From Flavobacteria bacterium BBFL7 (lineage in GTDB: Bacteria > Bacteroidota > Bacteroidia > Flavobacteriales > Flavobacteriaceae), in the NCBI GenBank assembly GCA_000153385.1, contig CH672374.1, forward strand, positions 349,119 to 413,118: a DNA stretch of 64,000 nucleotides. The letters are read 5' to 3'. The stretch's first letter is position 1; the number at the start of each line of letters is the position of its first letter. The notes under the pieces were generated by a model. That model made no database searches. It saw nothing but the letters and a program-made list of their open reading frames with translations, and was not told where the DNA came from. Of this stretch, positions 25,746 through 34,434 are shown in pieces. Both the position numbers and the translations under genes were made by a program.

Positions 25746-25787
25746 AAAAAAAAGCCATTCAGTTAATGAACGGCTTTTTTTTTTTTT
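25746..25787. terminator. Bidirectional terminator (thioredoxin-like gene / mnmD)
   Basis: AAAGCCATTC and GAACGGCTTT form a stem with one mismatch, an A-run on the left and 13 Ts on the right. The T-run enters the stop codon of the convergent mnmD gene. Confidence 0.8.
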
Positions 25788-26454
25788 AGAACTCTTTTCT
25801 ACCTCTTAACATTTCACGTTTACCTGGTGGACCTGGCAATCGCTCAATTAAAAAACCGGCTGATTGCATATTTCTACGGGCTTGTCCTTGCGCACAATAT
25901 GTAGTTAATACTCCATTAGGTTTAAGAACTTTAAACGCTGCTTTAAAAATCTCTTCAGTCCATAAATCAGGCTGCACTCTAGGTCCAAATGCGTCAAAAT
26001 AGATTATATCAAAACAAGATTCATTATGTATTTGATCAAACTTTTTTTCAACTTTTTTGATCGTAAAAGATTCTGTAAGTTCTATAATCTGATTCCATTC
26101 GCAACCATGCAGTTGTTGATACAGCGTGTTGTCATTTAATAAATTACCATAATTCACTTCCATAGCTTCTTCTAGGCTTACGGGATAAGCCTCTACAGCA
26201 GTATAATTAATTTTAAATTTAGTAGGATATTGTGCCGTAATCATAGCATTAAGGCCAGTGCCTAATCCATACTCTAAAATAGAAATAGGAGTTGATATAT
26301 CATGCTTTCGCGAAAGCGTATCTTTAAGTCCCATTTCTATAAAAACATGAAGCGCCTCTTGCAAAGCGCCATGTTTTGAATGATATTGTTCGTTCCACTC
26401 TGGCATATGTATGGTTTTAGAACCATCACCAGTAGTGATTATTTCTCTTTTCAT
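25786..26454 (-). CDS. mnmD: tRNA (5-methylaminomethyl-2-thiouridine34)-methyltransferase MnmD
   Basis: 222 residues, a stand-alone MnmD-type protein (DUF752) without the FAD-dependent MnmC oxidase domain. TITTGDGSKTIHMPEWNE-like opening, ALHVFIEMGL, the SAM-binding ILEYGLGTGLNA, AVEAYP and FDIIYFDAFGPRVQPDLW are the family blocks. It carries out the last methylation of mnm5s2U at the tRNA wobble position. Residues ~46-50 (TLSRK within GLKDTLSRKHD) come from palindrome copy 6, in a loop between the first helix and the SAM-binding strand. The stop codon of the upstream DUF4920 gene is immediately adjacent. Confidence 0.9.
   Translation of the reverse strand: MKREIITTGDGSKTIHMPEWNEQYHSKHGALQEALHVFIEMGLKDTLSRKHDISTPISILEYGLGTGLNAMITAQYPTKFKINYTAVEAYPVSLEEAMEVNYGNLLNDNTLYQQLHGCEWNQIIELTESFTIKKVEKKFDQIHNESCFDIIYFDAFGPRVQPDLWTEEIFKAAFKVLKPNGVLTTYCAQGQARRNMQSAGFLIERLPGPPGKREMLRGRKEF
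26304..26317. repeat. Palindromic repeat, copy 6 (14-bp core, intragenic)
   Basis: GCTTTCGCGAAAGC in mnmD, read as LSRK within TLSRK. The core plus right flank shares 24 identical bases with copy 3 (26305-26328 versus 11926-11949). Confidence 0.95.
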
Positions 26455-27012
26455 CTACTCTTCTGTAGCAGGCTCCATACCTTCTACATCTGGATTTTCA
26501 AATTCTTCAACAAGAGCTCCATCTGCCATAAAAGCATAAGTTATTTTGTCTTCAGTAATCTTTGCGATTTCTTCTTCACTTTCTCCAGCGTCTTGTGCAT
26601 AGTGAATTAATTCATCCTTAGGTGTTACACTTTTATAAGCTTTACCTCTTAATACCACTTCTTTGTCCGTTCCATTTTTAGGCAAGAAGAAACCATAATC
26701 TTTAAACTTTACAAAGGCAGATTCTGTATCATTTACTGGTAATTTAATCCAACAACCTTTATTAACACATACTTCTTGTATCATCCCTTTAACCTTTACT
26801 TCCATCGTATCTCCTTCTTTCATACTCTCATAAAAGCTACCTAATTTTACAGCATCGATTGCATCTGTAGCATCGATTTTTTCACCATAACTCATGTAAG
26901 CCATTTCCTGAACTTGCTCATCATTTACAGCTGGTGTCATGTCTTCTTTTACCTCTTCCTTACATCCTATTACAGCAACTGCTGCAAGTAATGCCAATGC
27001 GATTTTTTTCAT
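26455..27012 (-). CDS. DUF4920 lipoprotein
   Basis: 185 residues. Lipoprotein signal MKKIALALLAAVAVIGC with the lipidated Cys at 17. The domain (GSFYESMKEGDTMEVKVKG, VCVNKGCWIKLPV, FVKFKDYGFFLP, VVLRGKAY) is DUF4920, an OB-like beta-barrel found in Bacteroidota and related to proteins that handle metals through the CxxxxCW cysteines. Function not known. The gene ends one base before the mnmD start codon, so the two are likely co-transcribed. Confidence 0.85.
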   Translation of the reverse strand: MKKIALALLAAVAVIGCKEEVKEDMTPAVNDEQVQEMAYMSYGEKIDATDAIDAVKLGSFYESMKEGDTMEVKVKGMIQEVCVNKGCWIKLPVNDTESAFVKFKDYGFFLPKNGTDKEVVLRGKAYKSVTPKDELIHYAQDAGESEEEIAKITEDKITYAFMADGALVEEFENPDVEGMEPATEE

Positions 27013-27074
27013 AATGTTGATAGTTTAATGCAAATTTAAGAATTCGTTTAGGTAAATGATGTATAGATATCCAG

Positions 27075-27082
27075 TATCTTTG
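27075..27082 (+). promoter_or_regulatory. -7 promoter box of ilvE
   Basis: TATCTTTG is a perfect TAnnTTTG, 19 bases before the ilvE ATG. The -33 region has only a weak TTTA near 27047. Confidence 0.6.
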
Positions 27083-27101
27083 CAAAAAACTTTAACAAGC
27101 T

Positions 27102-28163
27102 ATGACTGACGCCTACGAAATCGTTATCGATAAGATTCAAGAATCTAAAATTAGTAGTACTGATTTTGATAATTTGACATTCGGTAAAACATTTACTGAC
27201 CACATGCTAGAATGTACATGGCGCGATGGTAAATGGGAAACTGCTGTTATAAAACCATATGGTCCTATAATGGTAGAGCCTAGTTGTAAGGTGTTTCATT
27301 ACGGTCAAGCAATTTTTGAAGGAATGAAAGCCTTTAAAGATGACGCTGGTGATGTGTTTCTTTTTAGACCTGAGGATAACTGGATTAGATTTAATGAAAG
27401 TGCAAAAAGACTAGCGATGCCAGAAGTACCTGAAGAGGTCTTTGTAGAAGGGCTTAAAACTCTAGTAAACTTAGATAAGGAATGGGTACGACATGGTGAA
27501 GGTTTATCTCTTTACCTCAGGCCATTTATGATTGCTAGTGAGAATGGTGTAGCAGCTGCTCCATCTACAGAATATAAGTTTATGATCGTTATGTCTCCAG
27601 CCTTTGCTTATTACAAAGGTGATGTACGTGTAATTATTGCCTCTGATTATTCACGTGCAGCAGATGGTGGTGTAGGATATGCGAAAGCCGCAGGAAATTA
27701 TGCTGCTAGCTTCTACCCTAACAACCTTGCGCTAGCCGAAGGTTATCAACAAATTATCTGGACAGATGCTGCTTCTCATGAATATTTAGAGGAAGCAGGA
27801 ACTATGAATATCTTTGTACGTATTGGTGATACATTGTTAACTGCTCCTAATAATGATCGTATTCTTAATGGTGTAACTAGACGCAGTGTTTTACAACTAG
27901 CAAAGGACGCTGGTGTAAACATAGAAGAACGCAGAATTAGTGTTAAAGAGCTTAATGATGCTGCCGAAAATGGAACTCTTAAAGAAATATTTGGATCCGG
28001 TACCGCAGCGGTAATTGTTCCTATTAAAGGCTATAAGCATAAAGAGTTCAAGTACGAGCTTCCTAATCTGGACGATAGCTATGCAGAAAGATTTAAATCT
28101 GCATTAAAGGATATTCAATATAACCGTGCAGATGATGCACATGGTTGGAGAGTAAAGATATAA
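27102..28163 (+). CDS. ilvE: Branched-chain amino acid aminotransferase
   Basis: 353 residues, matching the longer type II BCAT form. VFHYGQAIFEGMKAF, RPEDNWIRFNESAKRLAMP, LYLRPFMIASE and the PLP lysine Lys195 in GYAKAAGNYAAS are diagnostic, with ITWTDA-like IIWTDAASHEYLEEAGTMN and GVTRRSVLQLA after it. It transaminates the 2-oxoacids of leucine, isoleucine and valine. Transcribed alone, with a strong terminator at its end. Confidence 0.95.
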   Translation: MTDAYEIVIDKIQESKISSTDFDNLTFGKTFTDHMLECTWRDGKWETAVIKPYGPIMVEPSCKVFHYGQAIFEGMKAFKDDAGDVFLFRPEDNWIRFNESAKRLAMPEVPEEVFVEGLKTLVNLDKEWVRHGEGLSLYLRPFMIASENGVAAAPSTEYKFMIVMSPAFAYYKGDVRVIIASDYSRAADGGVGYAKAAGNYAASFYPNNLALAEGYQQIIWTDAASHEYLEEAGTMNIFVRIGDTLLTAPNNDRILNGVTRRSVLQLAKDAGVNIEERRISVKELNDAAENGTLKEIFGSGTAAVIVPIKGYKHKEFKYELPNLDDSYAERFKSALKDIQYNRADDAHGWRVKI

Positions 28164-28176
28164 TGATCAACAGAGC

Positions 28177-28228
28177 ATTGAATATAAAAAAAGCCATCAA
28201 TTAATTGATGGCTTTTTTTATATTCAAT
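28177..28228. terminator. 52-bp perfect palindrome: bidirectional terminator between ilvE and the MazG-like gene
   Basis: Every base from 28177 to 28228 pairs with its partner across the centre at 28202/28203. The inner stem is GCCATCAATTAATTGATGGC with a 7-base A-run on one side and a 7-base T-run on the other. It sits between two convergent genes and ends 4 bases from the second stop codon. Confidence 0.9.
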
Positions 28229-28231
28229 ATT

Positions 28232-28621
28232 CTATGAGTTCTTTAATATTTTTTCAAAATTTGGTTTAAAGTAATTAGGACCTTTAAGAACCTTACCATC
28301 TTCACGATAGATAGGTTTCCCGTCTGCTCCTAACTTACTCATATTTGATTTTTGTATTTCGTCAAAAACATCTTCAATCACCTCTTGCATACCATGTTCT
28401 ATAATTGTACCACATAATATATAAAGCATGTCACCTAGCGCATCTGCAACTTCTACTAGATCATTATTTTGTGCGGCTTCAAAATATTCTTCATTTTCTT
28501 CTTTCATCAATTCATAGCGCAATGTATTGCGGCGTTCTGTAATATCTCCCTTAGGTTGATGATTCATTCCTAACTGAAATGCTGTATGAAATTCTTCTAC
28601 GGCTTTAATTTGTTTCTTCAT
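28232..28621 (-). CDS. MazG-like nucleoside triphosphate pyrophosphohydrolase (PRA-PH superfamily)
   Basis: 129 residues. An all-alpha NTP pyrophosphatase of the phosphoribosyl-ATP pyrophosphohydrolase-like group: LRYELMKEENEEYFEAAQ gives the ExxE(x)nE metal ligands and VEVADALGDMLYILCG gives the second E/D pair. The C-terminal NMSKLGADGKPIYREDGKVLKGPNYF hairpin is typical of the single-domain form. Such enzymes hydrolyse (d)NTPs, often noncanonical ones; the substrate here is not known. Confidence 0.85.
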   Translation of the reverse strand: MKKQIKAVEEFHTAFQLGMNHQPKGDITERRNTLRYELMKEENEEYFEAAQNNDLVEVADALGDMLYILCGTIIEHGMQEVIEDVFDEIQKSNMSKLGADGKPIYREDGKVLKGPNYFKPNFEKILKNS

Positions 28622-28647
28622 GTACTGTAATTAATAAGATCCTGTTG

Positions 28648-28655
28648 TAATTTTG
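28648..28655 (+). promoter_or_regulatory. -7 promoter box of the small membrane protein gene
   Basis: TAATTTTG, a perfect TAnnTTTG, 17 bases before the ATG at 28673. Confidence 0.5.
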
Positions 28656-28672
28656 TCAAAAATAGTTATTCT

Positions 28673-28894
28673 ATGTTTCATTTATTATTACTTGCAAAAG
28701 ACCCTATGTTTACTAGTGGTCAGATAACATTTGGAATTGTATTCTTTATTGTATTTGTTATCATTATTTCTTTCATGTATTTAAAAGATAAAGGAATGCA
28801 TAGAAAAAATTATAAAGGTGTCAAATGGATACTTCTTGGTTTTATAGGTTTTATACTATTACTATTTATAATTAAAATGACTTTAAAAAGCTAA
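28673..28894 (+). CDS. Small conserved membrane protein, two transmembrane segments
   Basis: 73 residues with two hydrophobic segments (residues ~18-36, GQITFGIVFFIVFVIIISFMY, and ~52-68, ILLGFIGFILLLFIIKM) joined by a basic loop (KDKGMHRKNYKG). It has its own promoter box and a sensible codon pattern. I recall similar small membrane proteins in other Flavobacteriaceae, but no function is known. Confidence 0.7.
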   Translation: MFHLLLLAKDPMFTSGQITFGIVFFIVFVIIISFMYLKDKGMHRKNYKGVKWILLGFIGFILLLFIIKMTLKS

Positions 28895-28909
28895 TAGATT
28901 TATCTAAAT

Positions 28910-28927
28910 ATACCCTTTAAAGGGTAT
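28910..28927. promoter_or_regulatory. Possible operator ATACCC-N6-GGGTAT upstream of the DUF5723 gene
   Basis: ATACCCTTTAAAGGGTAT, an 18-bp perfect palindrome whose right edge meets the -33 TTG of the following promoter. It shares both arms with 24937-24954. A regulator bound here would affect RNA polymerase binding. Confidence 0.4.
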
Positions 28928-28958
28928 TGACTAATTACTGTGATTAGGTTTAATTTTG
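28927..28958 (+). promoter_or_regulatory. Promoter of the DUF5723 gene
   Basis: TTG at 28927-28929, a 21-base spacer, and TAATTTTG at 28951-28958 (perfect TAnnTTTG). The predicted start is near 28965, which rules out the in-frame GTG at 28940 and supports the ATG at 28976. Confidence 0.65.
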
Positions 28959-28975
28959 AGCTTAAACCTAACCAA

Positions 28976-30355
28976 ATGAAATATTTACAATATAGTTTTA
29001 TAGCTTTTTTTATAAGTTTTCTAAGTCTAGCCCAAAGCTATTCAGGAAAAGAAACCGATAATTATTCTGGTATAACAAGTTTAGCTATTAATCCAGCAAA
29101 TCTAGCCGACTCAAGATTCAAAACAGATATCAATCTCTTTCAGGTCTCATCAACTACTTCAAATGATTATTATGCCTTTAATTTTTCAGAGCTTTTCAGT
29201 GATGCAAGCGGTATAAGCTTTGAAGAATCCGGAATGCGTTTTCCTAGTCAAAACAATAATGTATATCAAAATCTAGACCTATTAGGTCCTTCTTTTTTAT
29301 TCAACCTTTCTGATAAACATAGTCTCGCTATATCAACACGTGTTAGAGGTTTTTTAAATTTAAGAGAAGTAAATGGTAACCTTTTTGAAACATTACAAGA
29401 TGGTGACATTCTTAATAAAGATTTCAATATAGACATGGAAAATCTTAACGGTACCGCACATGCATGGGCAGAAGCTGGATTAACCTATGGTTTTGTGATA
29501 ACAAATAAAAATCATCACTTCCTTAAGGCTGGAATCACAGCAAAATATTTGTTAGGTGCTGGTGGCTTTTTTATGAATTCCAATAGTATTGAAGGATCTT
29601 ACGATTCTGTAGCCGAAACAATTTCTGCAAATGGCGATTTATCCTACGCTAGTGCTACTTCTACAGATGAAGATGATGATTTCGATTTTGGAAACGGTAG
29701 TTCAAGTATAGGTGGCGATATCGGTATCATCTACGAATATCGTCCAGAACTCAATAAAGATACAAAGTTAGATTCCCTTGCTTTAAGAGGTCACAATCAA
29801 TATAGATTGAAAATAGGTTTAAGTGTAACAGATGTTGGTAATATCACCTATAATGATGTAAGTATTGATACCTATAGTGTTTCAGGTACTGTAAGTGCCT
29901 CTGACTTTGATGAAGATTTTGAACAAGGTCTAGAAGACAATTACACTTTTATAACAACGACACAAGATATATCTGTTCAACTACCTACTGCTTTAAGATA
30001 TGCGATAGATTTACGTGTCGATCGCAACCTTTACCTTGCCGCTACTGGAGCAATAGGATTAAATCAATCAACAGATCCTTATAGTAACAATCAATTGAAT
30101 TATACAACAATAGTTCCTAGATTTGAATCTCGTTTATTTACTTTATATACCAATATCAGTTTTGTAGAATATGCAGACATGACATGGGGCGCAGGACTAC
30201 GATTCGGCCCGTTGAGTTTTGGGTCTGGCTCTATTTTAAGTAATTTAATTACTGAAGACTCAAAAGCTGCAGATTTCTATATCGGTCTTAAAATACCATT
30301 TCATCATCGATTAAAATCTAAAAAGGAAAAGAACAAATACAAACAACTACTTTAA
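28976..30355 (+). CDS. DUF5723 family outer membrane protein
   Basis: 459 residues from the ATG at 28976 (MKYLQYSFIAFFISFLSLAQ, signal peptide). The GTG at 28940 lies upstream of the predicted transcript start. The mature start SYSGKETDNYSGITSLAINPANLADSR is the DUF5723 opening, followed by an alternating beta-barrel pattern to the C-terminal FYIGLKIPFHHRL. Related to the PorQ/PorV/FadL-like barrels of Bacteroidota. Function unknown. Confidence 0.8.
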   Translation: MKYLQYSFIAFFISFLSLAQSYSGKETDNYSGITSLAINPANLADSRFKTDINLFQVSSTTSNDYYAFNFSELFSDASGISFEESGMRFPSQNNNVYQNLDLLGPSFLFNLSDKHSLAISTRVRGFLNLREVNGNLFETLQDGDILNKDFNIDMENLNGTAHAWAEAGLTYGFVITNKNHHFLKAGITAKYLLGAGGFFMNSNSIEGSYDSVAETISANGDLSYASATSTDEDDDFDFGNGSSSIGGDIGIIYEYRPELNKDTKLDSLALRGHNQYRLKIGLSVTDVGNITYNDVSIDTYSVSGTVSASDFDEDFEQGLEDNYTFITTTQDISVQLPTALRYAIDLRVDRNLYLAATGAIGLNQSTDPYSNNQLNYTTIVPRFESRLFTLYTNISFVEYADMTWGAGLRFGPLSFGSGSILSNLITEDSKAADFYIGLKIPFHHRLKSKKEKNKYKQLL

Positions 30356-30381
30356 AAAAGACTTTATTTAAACCTAAATAA

Positions 30382-30421
30382 AAAGGCTCATAAATAGATA
30401 ACAAATCTTTTATGAGCCTTT
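30382..30421. terminator. Bidirectional terminator (DUF5723 gene / DPP III gene)
   Basis: A 13-bp perfect stem (AAAGGCTCATAAA with TTTATGAGCCTTT) between two convergent genes. Confidence 0.8.
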
Positions 30422-30442
30422 GATTTATAATTAAATGGACAA

Positions 30443-32452
30443 CTAGTCTAGATGGCCATATTTTTCTGAGTACATCAACATTTGATCTGCAAATGTTTCT
30501 GGTTGTTCAATTGTGAACGATTTAATCTCATCACCTTCCATTACTGGAGTAATCATAGGATTTACAAAACCTCTATAAGCTGGTGTTTTGAATTGACTAT
30601 TTCTTTTTAATACTTCACTATGTAAATCTTGATCAACCTTAACACCATAATCTTCTACTAATGCTTGAGCAGCCTCAAAATCACCTTCACTAGTAATACG
30701 CTGTGTCTCTCTTAATAACTGACCAAATAGTTCTCTTAACTTTACATAATCTTTAATATCGTAATAGGTATTTCCATCTTTAGTGACTTTTTCTATCACA
30801 TTATCCTCAAGTCCTTTCTCATATACCCAAGCACTCACCCATTGCCTATTACGCATATGGTCTTCTTCTACATCCTGACCTAATTCAAGTCGTACTAATT
30901 GTGATATCAAACCATTTCTTATATACCCATCATAAGCAGCTGTACCTGTTTTTTGCCAGTCTTTTACCAGTCCTAACTCTTCTAATTTAGGATCCATCAA
31001 ATAGTAAAGACCAAACAAATCTGCACGACCTTCTTCAATAGTCGACTTATAACTTTTTAAAGTTTCCTTAGGAGTCGCGACTCCTTCATTAATTTGACCA
31101 GAGGCATGTCCTACCACTTCATGTAAAGCAGTATGCAATTTATCTGCTAGTGCACCATATTCTTTTTCGAGAGCAATTTCTTCCTCATCAAAGGCAAATT
31201 CTTCTAACCTACCAGAACTACCTGAACTGCCATAAGCTTCAATAATATTACCTAAAGACACAGATTTACTACCATGCACTTCTCTAATCCATACATTATT
31301 AGGCAGGTTCACACCTATAGGAGTTGCTGGACTTGCATCACCAGCCTCACCAGCTACATTAACCGTTTTATAACTTACACCAGTTACTTTTTTCTTTTTA
31401 TGCTCAGCCATTAATGGAGAATTATCTTCAAACCATTGTGCATTTGCACTTAATACTTCCATTTTGCGTGACATATCAAAGTCCTTGATCTGTACGATAG
31501 TTTCATAACTACCTTTATAGGCAATTGGGTCATTATACACCTCAACAAATCCTGTAATCCAGTCTACAGCACCATCAGTAGATTTAGACCATACAATTGC
31601 ATATTCGTCCCATTTCTGTAAATCTCCGGTCTGATAGTATTCCACAAGTAAACCTAGAGCTTTCGCCTGTTGATCAGTTTCGGCAACTGCTTGTGCTTTT
31701 TGAAGCCAGTAAATCATTTGATCCATCGCTGGGCCGTATAATCCACCACTTTTATATGGTTTCTCTACCAGCACACCATTCTCTTTAACCAGTTGAGAAT
31801 TTAAACCTACTTCTATAGGCTCATTAGGATCTACAGAAATACTTTTGTAATAAGCTCGGGCTTCATCCTCTGTAACATCTGGTCCATAAAAGTTTACCGC
31901 ACTAGCAAGCACGATATCTTTTCCTTTTGCTTTATCAACTTTTTTAGCATCCTGATCATTGAACATTACCATCCATACCTGTTCATCAATACTTACATCA
32001 GTCTGATTCATTAAGTTTTTAAAGTATTGTTCATTAAAACCAGGCTTCATTTTATCCATACTATAATGATGATGAATCCCATTTGCAAACCATACTCGAT
32101 GTAAATAAATTTCAAATTCTTTCCAATCTACATCATTTTTATCTCCTTGATAATTAGTATAAATAGATTCTAATCCTTTACGCAGTTCTAAATTATGACG
32201 GTAATTTTGATCCCATATAATATCCCTACCGCTCAATCCTGCTTGCGTTAAATAATATACCAGTTTTTGTTGTTGAAGATTTAATTCATCCCAACCTGGG
32301 ATTTTATACCTCAACACACCTATGTCTGCAAATTCTGTAACATCATAGCTAAACTCCGTAACAGGCGCCTCCATTGTTTCAGGCACTTGGTCGTTACAAG
32401 AAATCAATGCTGTTGTTGCTAGTACGATACTAGCAATCTTTAAGTATTTCAT
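30443..32452 (-). CDS. Dipeptidyl peptidase III (M49 zinc peptidase) lipoprotein
   Basis: 669 residues. Lipoprotein signal MKYLKIASIVLATTALISC. The zinc motif is HEVVGH (M49 type HExxGH, near residue 445), with the second glutamate in the EEGRADLFGLYYL segment some 30 residues later, as in DPP III. PNNVWIREVHGSKSV and the C-terminal NPMITPVMEGDEIKSF also fit. M49 enzymes remove dipeptides from peptide N-termini. The lipid anchor places it at the periplasmic face of a membrane, which suggests a role in peptide nutrition. Some databases call members 'dihydrofolate reductase'; nothing in this sequence supports that. Confidence 0.88.
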   Translation of the reverse strand: MKYLKIASIVLATTALISCNDQVPETMEAPVTEFSYDVTEFADIGVLRYKIPGWDELNLQQQKLVYYLTQAGLSGRDIIWDQNYRHNLELRKGLESIYTNYQGDKNDVDWKEFEIYLHRVWFANGIHHHYSMDKMKPGFNEQYFKNLMNQTDVSIDEQVWMVMFNDQDAKKVDKAKGKDIVLASAVNFYGPDVTEDEARAYYKSISVDPNEPIEVGLNSQLVKENGVLVEKPYKSGGLYGPAMDQMIYWLQKAQAVAETDQQAKALGLLVEYYQTGDLQKWDEYAIVWSKSTDGAVDWITGFVEVYNDPIAYKGSYETIVQIKDFDMSRKMEVLSANAQWFEDNSPLMAEHKKKKVTGVSYKTVNVAGEAGDASPATPIGVNLPNNVWIREVHGSKSVSLGNIIEAYGSSGSSGRLEEFAFDEEEIALEKEYGALADKLHTALHEVVGHASGQINEGVATPKETLKSYKSTIEEGRADLFGLYYLMDPKLEELGLVKDWQKTGTAAYDGYIRNGLISQLVRLELGQDVEEDHMRNRQWVSAWVYEKGLEDNVIEKVTKDGNTYYDIKDYVKLRELFGQLLRETQRITSEGDFEAAQALVEDYGVKVDQDLHSEVLKRNSQFKTPAYRGFVNPMITPVMEGDEIKSFTIEQPETFADQMLMYSEKYGHLD

Positions 32453-32488
32453 ATAGTTATAATTTAAAGTGAATTATTGGTTGGTATA

Positions 32489-32506
32489 ACGCTTTCGCGA
32501 AAGCGT
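32489..32506. repeat. Palindromic repeat, copy 7 (18 bp)
   Basis: ACGCTTTCGCGAAAGCGT in the intergenic region upstream of both the DPP III gene (minus) and the sensor kinase gene (plus). Confidence 0.95.
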
Positions 32507-32612
32507 ACAACATCACCAAACTTCTTAAAATCAAATTTAAGAAATTAAACAATCTATAAATAATGCTTGAGAATAGATTTTCTAAGAGTTACATTTCTTA
32601 ACTATAGTTTAT

Positions 32613-32620
32613 TATATTTG
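32613..32620 (+). promoter_or_regulatory. -7 promoter box of the sensor kinase operon
   Basis: TATATTTG, a perfect TAnnTTTG, 26 bases before the ATG at 32647. Confidence 0.5.
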
Positions 32621-32646
32621 AAAGTATATCGTTCCCTACAAAACAA

Positions 32647-34434
32647 ATGATTCAACTCTTTACGCTCAATAATCGATCGATCACTCGATTCGTATACACT
32701 ATAATTATATTATTAACTACTACACAGCTGGTGGATGCTCAAGTAAAACCACTAGACAGTGTAATGAACTTGTTGAACCGTAATGAGATTCCACAATTGA
32801 GGGAAATTGTAAAGAATAATGATGTAAAGCTATTAGATGATAATAATAAAGCACTTTATGTTCTAGCTACAGGTGGTATTAAGTATGCCGTTGATGATTT
32901 TGAAAATGCCTATAAAGATTTACAACAAGCAAAGAGTTTATCGTCGAATAAGCGTGTCATTTTTATGGCAAATGATTATATGATGGAACTTAGCAATTCT
33001 ACATCAGAGTTGCATGTCGCTCCAGAGTCATTAATGGAAGAGAATCTTGCTATCGCGACAGAATTAAATGATCCAGCGCTTTTAATTAAAAGTAAATTCT
33101 ATTTCATGTTTAAGGATATACAAATGGGTAATTTTAAGAATGCCCAGGATATCTGTTATGAAATGAGAAAAATAAGCATCGAGAACAATCTAAGGCAAGA
33201 ATTGATCGATACAGAATTTAATCTTGGGACCTTACATTATTACCAATCTCGAAATGATTCTGCTTTATTTTATTACGAAAAGAACCTTGCAGATGTCGTT
33301 GCAAAAAAAGACACATTTGATATTGCAGTAAGACTTAACAATCTTGCCATGCTTCAAATGGCGATAGGTGAAAATCAAGCAGCTGTAGATAATTTAATTA
33401 AAGCAAAAGTTTTAATCGAGGATAAAAATGACAAAGAACTAAGTGTAGGCCTATTGCGCAACATTGCAGATGCACAAACCGCAGCCGGTAATTATGAGGA
33501 AGCTATCAATTATTATAATCAGTTTATTTCTGAAGAAGACTCTTTAGAGCGCACAACCATTGCACAAAATTTAAAAGAGTTACAAACTAAATATGAAACA
33601 GCTGAAAAAGATCTAGAGAATGCAGAACTGATCTCAAAAAATCTAACCAGCGAGAATAGGATATACCTTTTACTTTTTATACTAGCCTGTATCATTGGAC
33701 TAGGTACATTCATTCTTAATAGAATGCGACAAAAACAAAGATTACTTGCCGCGCAAGCTGAAGTCCAAAAGCAAAGAGAAGAAAAATTACTGCGTGATCA
33801 AGAGCTAGCTGGTATAGATGCGATGATAACTGGACAAGAAAAAGAACGTAAAAAAATTGCGCAAGATTTACATGATGATATAGGTAGTTCATTAACTACT
33901 GCCCGTATGTGTATTGAAAATGTAATAGGTAAAAGTGATCAAGTGGAGAATAAAAAAATTCTAGAGAATGCCTATGATTTATTAAATGACACCTATACCA
34001 AAGTGCGTAATATATCACATGCACAAAAAAGTAGTGTACTGAGCTCTCATGGTTTAATAGGAACACTAGAGCAACTGGCTGGTCGTATCAATGCAGGGAA
34101 ATCTATACAGGTTGAAGTCGTACATCATGGTTTACAAGGAAACTTAAGCAATAGTATGGAATTAGGTCTTTTTAGAATAATTCAAGAATTACTCAATAAT
34201 ACCATTAAACATGCGCAAGCCCAGCACGCAAGTATTATACTAACGGGTTATGAAGACCATGTAAGTATTATGGTAGAAGATGATGGTAAAGGTTTTGTTC
34301 AGGGAAATTCAAGTCATACTGGAACCGGACTTGATAGCATTCAAACTAGAGTGCAAAATCTAGATGGTACTATGGAAATAGATACTAAACTAGAACGAGG
34401 AACGACTATTAATATAGAAATTCCGTTTGTATGA
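32647..34434 (+). CDS. TPR-containing sensor histidine kinase (HisKA_3 family)
   Basis: 595 residues. A signal-peptide-like N-terminus is followed by TPR-type helical repeats (~40-320, for example NNLAMLQMAIGENQAAVDNL and NIADAQTAAGNYEEAINYYN) and a membrane segment at ~339-357. A coiled coil leads to a HisKA_3 dimerisation domain with the phospho-accepting His409 (AQDLHDDIGSSLTTAR) and a C-terminal HATPase domain (ELLNNTIKHAQA, VEDDGKGF). This is the NarX/DesK-like design, with the TPRs in the periplasm sensing an unknown signal. The stop codon overlaps the start of the response regulator gene (ATGA), so the two are translated together. Confidence 0.88.
   Translation: MIQLFTLNNRSITRFVYTIIILLTTTQLVDAQVKPLDSVMNLLNRNEIPQLREIVKNNDVKLLDDNNKALYVLATGGIKYAVDDFENAYKDLQQAKSLSSNKRVIFMANDYMMELSNSTSELHVAPESLMEENLAIATELNDPALLIKSKFYFMFKDIQMGNFKNAQDICYEMRKISIENNLRQELIDTEFNLGTLHYYQSRNDSALFYYEKNLADVVAKKDTFDIAVRLNNLAMLQMAIGENQAAVDNLIKAKVLIEDKNDKELSVGLLRNIADAQTAAGNYEEAINYYNQFISEEDSLERTTIAQNLKELQTKYETAEKDLENAELISKNLTSENRIYLLLFILACIIGLGTFILNRMRQKQRLLAAQAEVQKQREEKLLRDQELAGIDAMITGQEKERKKIAQDLHDDIGSSLTTARMCIENVIGKSDQVENKKILENAYDLLNDTYTKVRNISHAQKSSVLSSHGLIGTLEQLAGRINAGKSIQVEVVHHGLQGNLSNSMELGLFRIIQELLNNTIKHAQAQHASIILTGYEDHVSIMVEDDGKGFVQGNSSHTGTGLDSIQTRVQNLDGTMEIDTKLERGTTINIEIPFV

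Noticed and set aside
28940-28975. GTG start at 28940 for the DUF5723 protein
   Set aside because: It lies upstream of the predicted transcript start and in front of the signal peptide; the ATG at 28976 gives a proper signal peptide.
32453-32646. Palindrome copy 7 as terminator or operator of the DPP III / kinase region
   Set aside because: It lies upstream of both genes, has no T-tract, and the same sequence occurs in unrelated contexts, so a local regulatory role is not supported.
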